A model generated the notes under the pieces. The model made no database searches and was not told the DNA's origin. It was given only the letters and a program-made list of their open reading frames with translations. A program made the position numbers and the translations under genes. This document shows, piece by piece, positions 7,714 to 12,875 of a DNA stretch of 12,875 nt. The DNA is from Candidatus Nitrosopolaris rasttigaisensis. Its GTDB lineage: Archaea; Thermoproteota; Nitrososphaeria; Nitrososphaerales; Nitrososphaeraceae. Every line of letters starts with the position of its first letter. Positions within the stretch are counted from its first letter, which is position 1. The stretch spans positions 1-12,875 of the forward strand of contig CAKOFP010000180.1 in the NCBI GenBank assembly GCA_933226995.1, read 5' to 3'.

Positions 7714-8630
7714 ATATGCTAAAGCAATTAACTCGAAATGTTAGACTTTTTCAACTGAGCCTTTAATTATGGCACTCTTGCTCTCGCAGCATCAACTAAA
7801 CGAATAGTTGTAAGGACTCTCAAAACGCTTCACTTATACGAAGATCAGTAAGACGATGATTTCATCATATACGGCTAGTAGTAGATACAATACTAGTATG
7901 AAGGGTACAACTACTTACCCCCTATAAAACAAAGTCGCAATTTCTCTATCACAAATCATTATTACGAAAAACAATAAAGCCATAAAGATACACGAAGAAG
8001 CATATTCATCCGTAGTTGAGTTGAGTAGACCAATATCTCCAAAGAATTGGACTGACTCCTTGTACATAAAGGGGAGTTTGATTGGTCGCAAAAAAGATTG
8101 CAAAAAAGTGGTATACTAATTGGTCGTTGTCGCGAATCTAGTATATTAACAACTAATTCAGGCAAATTGGAATAACCTTAACTTACTGTTGCAATCGACG
8201 CAAATAGTATTAGGATGCTAACGAATACCATTCTGCAGATCTCAATAGTGACAGTTTGCATCAGAAGTCACACAGGAGCAATAAATACTGAAATTTATTC
8301 CATTAATTTTTCGTGCTTCTAATGGTTTTGGGCTGAGATTTCAAAAATGTTGTATTTACGGAAATTCGTTAGTGCAGTGTCAGCTAGAGCAAAGTCAACT
8401 TATGACCTCGTCTGAGACTCTCTGAAGGGACCCCTCTATTGGAGTTAGTATCGAACTTCAGAACCCATATACTTCCAACAAGCCAGCCTACGTCAGTACA
8501 GACAATGTTTATTGCTTAATCGCCATAATACCATCTATCTAATAACGAGGCTCTTAGGAAGATGTATTTTGAATAACATCTCTCAACATTCTCGATAGAA
8601 ATGGGCATAATAGAAACGGCAGTAGCGGAT
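7714..8630. other. Gene-poor stretch with short decayed-looking frames
   Basis: About 900 bases hold no convincing intact gene on either strand. A plus-strand frame at 7928-8119 lacks a start codon and contains KAIKIHEEAYSSVVEL, described separately. A minus-strand frame at 7915-8103 (TTG start, 62 residues) would have one hydrophobic segment but shares its bases with that frame. TATACTA at 8112-8118 pairs with TAGTATA at 8139-8145 around a 20-base loop, and GCAAAAAAG occurs twice, at about 8088 and 8100. AATAAAT pairs with ATTTATT near 8280-8300. Short frames such as TVAIDANSIRML near 8188-8220 recall the start of a PIN domain but do not continue. I see no transposase, integrase or recognisable RNA gene. 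Confidence 0.5.
7958..8119 (+). pseudogene. Possible relic of a VapB-like antitoxin gene
   Basis: The plus-strand frame ending in TAA at 8117-8119 contains TKNNKAIKIHEEAYSSVVEL. This resembles the opening of small archaeal ribbon-helix-helix-type or DUF-class antitoxins, which typically read like K-x-I-x-I-x-E-E-x-Y-x-x-L-x-x-L after a start Met. The codon where Met would be expected is ATT (7958-7960), and no ATG, GTG or TTG lies upstream in the open frame, which begins only at 7928. The second half (NWTDSLYIKG, then a Lys-rich tail) fits an antitoxin less well. It may therefore be a dead gene, an unusual ATT start, or chance. No toxin gene stands next to it. Confidence 0.22.
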
Positions 8631-8640
8631 TACTTAAGTA
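8631..8640 (+). promoter_or_regulatory. TATA-like palindrome upstream of the secreted Ig-like protein
   Basis: TACTTAAGTA is a perfect ten-base palindrome 24-33 bp before the ATG at 8664, where a TATA box for a leaderless transcript would sit. Its symmetry would also suit a dimeric regulator. Confidence 0.35.
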
Positions 8641-8663
8641 AGAAATAGCTGATCTCATCAAAG

Positions 8664-9611
8664 ATGAGCTCAACTCTACGATGTTACGGTCAGGCAATGC
8701 CATTTATTTCGAGATCACTTCTTGTAATAATCTGTTTAGCTTGGATCCCGTTGGGTCTTTTTCTTTTACAATTTCTGGCTACCTCTTATGCTGAAAGTTC
8801 ATCGATGCATATACAAGCCTCCCCTAAATTACAATCCGAGAAAATATACGCAGTTCAAGCACTACCTCCATCATCGTCGTCCTCTAGTATTCAGATAACA
8901 GACCCAAAATACGGCAGTACGATAATCAATCCTTATCGAATCCTAAGAGCAACTACTGATAGACATTACAATTATTTTGAAGTTTTCGTAAATAATCGAA
9001 CAGATTATCAATCATATTCAGCCAAAGGAGATGGGAAGGGACACTGGTCACTGGATATGACCGGGCTAATACTTCCTGGAAGGAACAATGTAACAACAAT
9101 TGCAACTTTTTATCCTCCTAGCTTAAAGCCTTCACTCAACGGCAACATTACTATTCCGGGGTTTTACTTACCGTCAAATAATAATGGGAGCTGGGTGTAT
9201 TCTAAGATTTATTTTGACTTGGTTGTCCCAGCGCCGGTCATAACAACTCCAGCTGAGGGAGATAAAATTCCGATTGCTGGTGCCTTACGACCGATCATAT
9301 CAGGAACCGTAGACGAGCACTATGTCTATGTAGGTTTGAGCGTAAACATGTTCACATCAAATACGAGCGTCAATCGTGCCATAGGTGAATATTATAATGA
9401 CAGCATACCTCAAAATGGCACAGGCTTCTGGTCTATCAAATTACCTGGTGGTGATTCATTAAGGCCAGGTTTACAGAAGATAACAGTATGGATCCCCTAC
9501 GTGAACTTAATGGGTGAGCCCACTGTTAACATTTTCGGCAAGCCTATTTTTGTTGCATTTGTCTGCAGCGATAGAAATGTGGTCATGCATTCTGATCTCT
9601 GCTCCCATTAG
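8664..9611 (+). CDS. Secreted protein with two Ig-like repeats
   Basis: The product is 315 residues with a strong N-terminal signal sequence (hydrophobic residues about 19-40, likely cut after SYA near residue 43), so it is probably exported. A Ser/Pro-rich spacer (to about 75) leads to two related beta-sandwich units: residues about 76-155 (IQITDPKYGSTI ... GHWSLDM..LILPG) and about 190-285 (PVITTPAEGDKI ... ISGTVDEHY ... GFWSIKLPG). Each unit starts with I-T-x-P and ends in a W-S-x-L ... PG ... T pattern, as in archaeal and bacterial Ig-like surface domains. Many N-x-S/T sites suggest glycosylation. Two cysteines near the end (C301, C313) could form a disulfide. No C-terminal membrane anchor is seen. 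ATG 8697 is an alternative start that would shorten the n-region by eleven residues. The exact function is unknown; adhesion or cell-surface roles are guesses. Confidence 0.78.
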   Translation: MSSTLRCYGQAMPFISRSLLVIICLAWIPLGLFLLQFLATSYAESSSMHIQASPKLQSEKIYAVQALPPSSSSSSIQITDPKYGSTIINPYRILRATTDRHYNYFEVFVNNRTDYQSYSAKGDGKGHWSLDMTGLILPGRNNVTTIATFYPPSLKPSLNGNITIPGFYLPSNNNGSWVYSKIYFDLVVPAPVITTPAEGDKIPIAGALRPIISGTVDEHYVYVGLSVNMFTSNTSVNRAIGEYYNDSIPQNGTGFWSIKLPGGDSLRPGLQKITVWIPYVNLMGEPTVNIFGKPIFVAFVCSDRNVVMHSDLCSH

Positions 9612-9699
9612 AAATCCTTGTTGAATGTAAACAGACTAGTTGCTAATCACAACCTTGGTCCCCGTTCGCGAGCGATCCTGTGAGCACAGAGTTGAGTTG

Positions 9700-9720
9700 A
9701 AAAATGTATCTAACATACAT
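9700..9720 (-). terminator. Short hairpin with T-run downstream of tRNA-Ile
   Basis: On the minus strand, ATGTAT and ATACAT form a six-pair stem around GTTAG, followed directly by TTTT (9703-9700). It lies about 45 bases past the tRNA 3' end, in the right direction to end that transcript. The stem is short and AT-rich, and archaeal termination relies mainly on T-runs, so this is a suggestion. Confidence 0.35.
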
Positions 9721-9764
9721 GATTCTAGTCGTCTGCCGTAGGTAATATGCATACAAGACCGTGA

Positions 9765-9838
9765 TGGGCCGAAAGGGAGTTGAACCCTCGACCTTTCGAT
9801 TATCAGTCGAACGCTCCACCAAGCTGAGCTATCGGCCC
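9765..9838 (-). tRNA. tRNA-Ile (anticodon GAT)
   Basis: The minus strand folds into a full cloverleaf of 74 bases including the discriminator A. The acceptor is GGGCCGA with TCGGCCC, the D stem GCTC with GAGC around a GG-containing loop, the anticodon stem TTCGA with TCGAA around CTGATAA (anticodon GAT), and the T arm GAGGG-TTCAACT-CCCTT. There is no intron, and CCA is not encoded, as is common in archaea. A TATA-like CACTTATTTT (9860-9869) lies 22-31 bases before the 5' end. No T-DNA, integrase or attachment-site duplication is visible beside it. Confidence 0.96.
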
Positions 9839-9859
9839 CGTTGTCGCCTGAAATCTCTC

Positions 9860-9869
9860 AAAATAAGTG
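9860..9869 (-). promoter_or_regulatory. TATA-like box of the tRNA-Ile gene
   Basis: CACTTATTTT on the minus strand is centred about 26 bases before the mature 5' end at 9838, the standard archaeal TATA position. Confidence 0.45.
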
Positions 9870-9914
9870 TTATTTAATCGTGTGGGCTCATGACAGTACT
9901 GTAATCTCCAAATG

Positions 9915-9922
9915 CATTTAAG
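9915..9922 (+). promoter_or_regulatory. TATA-like box upstream of NAD kinase
   Basis: CATTTAAG sits 30-37 bp before ATG 9952 and shares the TTTAAG core with the box before topoisomerase IB. It predicts a transcript with a short leader serving the NAD kinase-nob1 pair. Confidence 0.35.
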
Positions 9923-9951
9923 AGCATCATGCTACCTAGATCGCATGGTAA

Positions 9952-10770
9952 ATGGCTGAATCAATCAGCAATATAGCCATAATAACGAAAGCGAACAGCA
10001 TTGAAGCCGAGGAAGCCGCTAGAAGAATTACAAGATTGGTCGCACATCGAGAGCTTAATGTACATGCTGTGAATCCGCTCACGATCGAAGGTAGTCGACC
10101 GGTCGAAGCAGAAGATCTCGGAAAACTTGAACTTGACATTGTTTTTGCAATAGGCGGAGATGGCACAACATTGAGAGCATTTAGATATATTCGACGGGAG
10201 ACACCTTTATTGAGTGTTAATGTTGGTGGGAACAGAGGCATCTTATCTGAAACAGGAATTGCATCTTTGGACGAATCTATAAGTGCTATACTTCTAGGCC
10301 AGTACTTTCATGAACGCCGTATAAGAATACAGGCATCTGTTGGGCAGAACATCTTTCCAGCAGCTTTAAATGATATCATGGTAACAAGGGTAAATCTGAC
10401 AAGAACTCCTCTGCTGTCCATAAAACTAATGGGCGATGTGATAGAGCAGAGGATGGATGGGATCATAATCTCTACTCCGACAGGATCAACAGGGCACTCG
10501 TTCTCAATCGGTGGTCCAGTTTTATATGAGAGGTTGGAATCGTTGCTCCTTTCCCCGATCGCGCCGATGAATAAAATGCCACGTTTGGTGCTTCCACCCG
10601 ACGAAATCGAAGTAAAAAGCACGCACGATCTGAGCTTAGTAGTGGACGGACAAGAAATATTCCCGATCGCCGCAGGCGAGCCTCTGAAGATTTCTCGCCA
10701 TCAGTATGACGCACGATTCATTCGTATTAGAAAAAGAGGTATGAGACAGATTGTCAAGCTCGGATTTTAG
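9952..10770 (+). CDS. NAD kinase (ATP or polyphosphate-NAD 2'-phosphotransferase)
   Basis: The enzyme phosphorylates NAD to NADP in the cytoplasm. The 272-residue protein has the diagnostic GGDGT at residues 68-72 (FAIGGDGTTL), an NVGGNRGILSE segment near 90-100, the ALND element at 138-141 in place of the more frequent NE, and the glycine-rich STPTGST...GGP loop (174-188). Inside that loop the usual Ala-Tyr reads Gly-His (TGSTGHSFSIGGP), a variation that may be lineage-specific and touches the NAD-binding site. A C-terminal beta domain (IEVKSTHDLSLVVDGQE) completes the fold. ATG 9952 is the first in-frame start; ATG 9945 is in another frame. The stop overlaps the start of nob1 by 20 bases, so the two are likely co-translated. 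Confidence 0.93.
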   Translation: MAESISNIAIITKANSIEAEEAARRITRLVAHRELNVHAVNPLTIEGSRPVEAEDLGKLELDIVFAIGGDGTTLRAFRYIRRETPLLSVNVGGNRGILSETGIASLDESISAILLGQYFHERRIRIQASVGQNIFPAALNDIMVTRVNLTRTPLLSIKLMGDVIEQRMDGIIISTPTGSTGHSFSIGGPVLYERLESLLLSPIAPMNKMPRLVLPPDEIEVKSTHDLSLVVDGQEIFPIAAGEPLKISRHQYDARFIRIRKRGMRQIVKLGF

Positions 10771-11260
10771 CGAATTCGTTTTGGATGCAAGTGCATTTTA
10801 TGCTGGCATTCCTTTCCAGTCCTCAAAGAAATGCTTTACTACCAACGCAGTTTATAATGAAGTTAAGCACATCAGAAGATCTTACTCACCGTTAGATGCG
10901 CTAATTGACGCAGGTAATTTGATAATTATAGAGCCTGAACAAGCCTCGCTGAATAAAGTCATCGCTACAGCAAAAGAAACAGGTGATCGCCGCAAACTTT
11001 CATCGGCAGATATTTCGATAATTGCTCTTGCTCTTCAACTGAGGAAGACTCTAATTTCGGACGACTATGCTGTGGGAAATGTCGCAACATTCTTGAAAAT
11101 CCCAGTCAAAACACTCGCCTTCAAGGGCATTAGTGAGTTGAGAACCTGGGTCTCGTTTTGTAAGGCGTGCGGCAAGGCGTACGAATCTTACCTTAGCATA
11201 TGTAGAATATGTGGCTCTCGACTAAGACAACGGTTCAAGGTGGTAAGTGATAAAGTCTAA
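10751..11260 (+). CDS. nob1: Ribosome-maturation endonuclease Nob1 (PIN domain plus zinc ribbon)
   Basis: Nob1 trims the 3' end of pre-16S/18S rRNA in the small ribosomal subunit. The 169-residue protein starts with a PIN domain whose acidic metal ligands are visible: D12 in VLDASAFYAG, E37 in VYNEVKH, D87 in SSADISIIAL and D104/D105 in LISDDYAVGN. A zinc ribbon follows, C137-x2-C140 (CKAC) and C151-x2-C154 (CRIC), then a basic tail. This combination and size match archaeal Nob1 rather than a VapC toxin, which would have no zinc ribbon. No ATG is available; TTG at 10751 lies inside the NAD kinase gene (overlap 20 bases) and is the best start. A later TTG at 10781 would cut away residues next to the catalytic D12. 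No terminator is obvious before the convergent trmB-like gene. Confidence 0.9.
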   Translation: MSSSDFSEFVLDASAFYAGIPFQSSKKCFTTNAVYNEVKHIRRSYSPLDALIDAGNLIIIEPEQASLNKVIATAKETGDRRKLSSADISIIALALQLRKTLISDDYAVGNVATFLKIPVKTLAFKGISELRTWVSFCKACGKAYESYLSICRICGSRLRQRFKVVSDKV

Positions 11261-11343
11261 CAGAAATATTTCAACCCCTACTTGTTGCGTTTCTAGTTTC
11301 AACTATCAAGACTAATCCGATTCCGATCCTTAGTTCGATATAG

Positions 11344-12513
11344 TTAAGTGATTGGTTTTGAAAGCTTAATGTGAATAGTATCTTCTTTGCCATTGAGTTT
11401 GAAGTCCCGTATTATCTTTGGCTCATTGCCGACATGTTTAAGGTAGGTCGCAAGAAGCAATACCCAACGTGATACAGATTCGCCCGCAATCTTTGATCGG
11501 ATACTCAGTATATTATTAATTTTGTCGTGAGTTAAATCGCCTGAACAACTGATACGTAAGGCGCAGTCAATGATGGTAAGCATTTCGTCGATACCCGTAT
11601 CAAATATGTCTATCCCTAATTTCTCCGCAGACTTGATTAAAGCGGATGTAGGTTCATCCCAATTTTTAGAGATCTGTTCAAAGATATTTGCATTTTCGAG
11701 GATCTTGACTAACTTGTTTGCTTTCATAACGATGTTTGGTCGCATATTTACAATTTGCCTGACTTCGAGCGCATTGTTCCACTCTGTCTCAAAAGCTCTC
11801 AATTGTGACAAGCCGAATATGTCAATAGATGCAAAAAGAGCGGCTTTTCCGTTACTGCTATCAACTGCAAGCATATTATTAGAGTCGATAATTATGATAT
11901 TAGAAGCCACATCTCCAATCTTCAGATCAATGTCTTCCGGAAGTGATGGCAGGTTCTCGTTCCCCATGCAGTGATTTGCTAATAACAGCCGAATGTTGAC
12001 GCCGTTAGTGATAGCTTTGATCATGGCTAATTTGCACTGTATTATCAGTTGTATTCCCCAGCCATCCAAAATAGCATAAATCGAGGACTTCGAATTTGCA
12101 ATCAGGCTCTTCATTTTCTCTAATGTGGAATTGGCATCTAGGATGTAATACCTCCTTTCCTCGGAAGCCTTAGGTCTTTGCTCTTCTGTGATTCTCTGAA
12201 GTCTATCCACTATCTTTTTCATATTCTTTGACCTGCGTTCGTAAAGCTTTACTATTTCTCTAAACGCCTCTTCAGGAGGAATGGCACTGCAAATTAAGGG
12301 CTTCGATTGAGAAACTATTGATAATCTTTTTTTTTCCAATTTCTTCAGGGTAGAGTACACTTTTGTACGAGGTAAGTTTGCGTAGTATGATATTTCACTG
12401 GCTGCAAGCGAGCCTTTACGGATCATTGTGAGATACGCTCCTGCTTCATACCTTGATAGGCCTAATTCTTCTAAGCTACCAACTAGGTCGTTAGCGTTAT
12501 GTCCTCTGTGCAT
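11344..12513 (-). CDS. TrmB-family transcription regulator with C-terminal extension
   Basis: The 389-residue protein begins with a TrmB-type winged helix (residues about 8-75) with LGLSRYEAGAYLTMIRKG, then YYANLPRTKVYSTLKKLEKK as the recognition helix and wing. Charged helix (80-115, likely coiled-coil dimer contact) leads to a phospholipase D-like effector domain (about 119-255; YYILDANSTLEKM, IYAILDGWG, NIIIIDSNNMLAVDSSNGKAALF). It lacks the HxK motif of real phospholipases. Residues about 260-389 form an additional helical domain that I do not recognise. ATG 12513 has GGAGAG at 12519-12524 five bases upstream. TrmB regulators control sugar and central metabolism in archaea and are numerous in Thaumarchaeota; target and ligand are unknown here. 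A divergent gene runs in the other direction with a shared upstream region. Confidence 0.88.
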   Translation of the reverse strand: MHRGHNANDLVGSLEELGLSRYEAGAYLTMIRKGSLAASEISYYANLPRTKVYSTLKKLEKKRLSIVSQSKPLICSAIPPEEAFREIVKLYERRSKNMKKIVDRLQRITEEQRPKASEERRYYILDANSTLEKMKSLIANSKSSIYAILDGWGIQLIIQCKLAMIKAITNGVNIRLLLANHCMGNENLPSLPEDIDLKIGDVASNIIIIDSNNMLAVDSSNGKAALFASIDIFGLSQLRAFETEWNNALEVRQIVNMRPNIVMKANKLVKILENANIFEQISKNWDEPTSALIKSAEKLGIDIFDTGIDEMLTIIDCALRISCSGDLTHDKINNILSIRSKIAGESVSRWVLLLATYLKHVGNEPKIIRDFKLNGKEDTIHIKLSKPIT

Positions 12514-12518
12514 AGAAA

Positions 12519-12524
12519 CTCTCC
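12519..12524 (-). promoter_or_regulatory. Shine-Dalgarno of the TrmB-family gene
   Basis: GGAGAG on the minus strand, five bases before ATG 12513. It fixes the start and implies a leadered transcript, unlike most genes here. Confidence 0.6.
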
Positions 12525-12560
12525 AGAAAATTGTGACTTCGACTGAAGGTAAAGATAATA

Positions 12561-12576
12561 GTTAAATTCATTGAAT
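12561..12576. promoter_or_regulatory. TATA-like element and palindrome between divergent genes
   Basis: ATTTAAC on the minus strand (12561-12567) lies about 50 bp before the trmB-like ATG, which fits a leader of about twenty bases holding the GGAGAG. It overlaps the perfect palindrome ATTCATTGAAT (12566-12576), a plausible operator for autoregulation. Part of it, AATTCATTGAA, recurs at 12751-12761. Confidence 0.3.
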
Positions 12577-12606
12577 CAAAGTTAAAAAAAATACTGAGCT
12601 GTCACC

Positions 12607-12875
12607 TTGTGCGATAGTAACCGTAGTTACGAATTTATCCATTACATAGATGGTATTAATGATCGTATCCGGTTTGACATAGATACAATAATGGAATCCA
12701 GGTCCAGATGGGTAACATCGGAATTTAGGTCAGGAGACGATGGTAAGTACAATTCATTGAAATACGACGTGTCTTTACAACCAAGGATTGATGCAATTTT
12801 AAACCATATTACCGAGCTTGAACGAATAATGTGTCAATCAATATCAAAAGATGTGGACATTAGTCGGAATAAGGA
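12607..12875 (+). CDS. Unknown protein, N-terminal part, runs off the right edge
   Basis: A frame opens after a TGA at 12595-12597 and stays open to the end of the window. From TTG 12607 it gives 89 residues starting MCDSNRSYEFIHYIDGIN, with RSRWVTSEFRSGDDG in the middle and an amphipathic helix (PRIDAILNHITELERIMC). No domain was recognised, and no membrane segment or signal is seen. ATG at 12691 is the alternative start and would shorten it by 28 residues; neither has a clear ribosome site. AT-rich TTAAAAAAAATA sits about 13-25 bp before the TTG. It is divergent from the TrmB-family gene, a layout that often means regulator and target. Composition and the length of open frame make it a likely gene, but the C-terminal part is needed to say more. 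Confidence 0.55.
   Translation, partial: MCDSNRSYEFIHYIDGINDRIRFDIDTIMESRSRWVTSEFRSGDDGKYNSLKYDVSLQPRIDAILNHITELERIMCQSISKDVDISRNK

Noticed and set aside
8088..8106. GCAAAAAAG direct repeats as a CRISPR or replication-origin element
   Set aside because: Only two very short copies with no regular spacing, so nothing more than a local A-rich duplication.
7915..8165. Two minus-strand frames with a hydrophobic segment in the gene-poor stretch
   Set aside because: Both begin with TTG, overlap each other in different frames, have no ribosome site, and share bases with the antitoxin-like plus-strand frame; a real small membrane protein cannot be supported.
9765..9838. tRNA-Ile as an integration site for a mobile element
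   Set aside because: No repeated tRNA 3' segment, integrase or phage-like gene is visible on either side.
9936..10241. Minus-strand frame opposite the NAD kinase N-terminus
   Set aside because: It is antisense to the GGDGT-containing region and has no independent signal of coding.
10751..11260. Reading the PIN protein as a VapC toxin
   Set aside because: The C-terminal four-cysteine zinc ribbon and lack of an antitoxin gene point to Nob1.

Overview
The window looks like chromosomal DNA of an ammonia-oxidising archaeon of the Thaumarchaeota (class Nitrososphaeria). The strongest marker is a eukaryote-type DNA topoisomerase IB with all five catalytic residues, a hallmark of that lineage. Paired F420 genes (cofG-cofH), an archaeal Nob1 nuclease, a TrmB-type regulator, an archaeal UbiD-like decarboxylase and AT-rich TATA-like boxes 20-35 bp before several start codons agree with this. 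The loose spacing suggests a soil-type (group I.1b) relative. The genus cannot be fixed from the sequence alone.

Layout: (1) 1-1389, the last 38 codons of cofG, overlapping cofH by an ATGA junction; together they make the F420 chromophore FO. (2) 1515-2332 on the minus strand, apparently empty, is a full-length but wrecked short-chain dehydrogenase gene with about four frameshifts, an in-frame stop and a mutated catalytic Tyr/Lys. (3) 2404-5670, topoisomerase IB followed 45 bp later by a membrane-anchored protein with an outside domain and a cytoplasmic winged helix. (4) 5758-6009, a stand-alone Lrp/AsnC ligand-binding (RAM) domain, convergent with (5) ubiD on the minus strand (6038-7489). 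(6) 7490-8663, a gene-poor stretch of almost 1.2 kb with a possible small Cys-rich peptide and an antitoxin-like relic. (7) 8664-9611, a secreted protein with two Ig-like repeats. (8) tRNA-Ile(GAT) on the minus strand at 9765-9838. (9) 9952-11260, NAD kinase overlapping the endonuclease gene nob1. (10) 11344-12513 on the minus strand, a TrmB-type regulator with an extra C-terminal domain, and a divergent unknown gene that runs off the right edge.

Most of this is housekeeping: cofactor synthesis (F420, NADP, probably isoprenoid or quinone decarboxylation), DNA topology, 16S rRNA maturation and a tRNA. The accessory flavour comes from the membrane-tethered regulator, the TrmB locus with its divergent partner, the secreted Ig-like protein and two areas of gene decay. 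I found no mobile element, CRISPR array or clear defence system. The items most worth a second look are the SDR pseudogene, the membrane-bound helix-turn-helix protein beside topoisomerase IB, and the TrmB/unknown-gene divergent pair.
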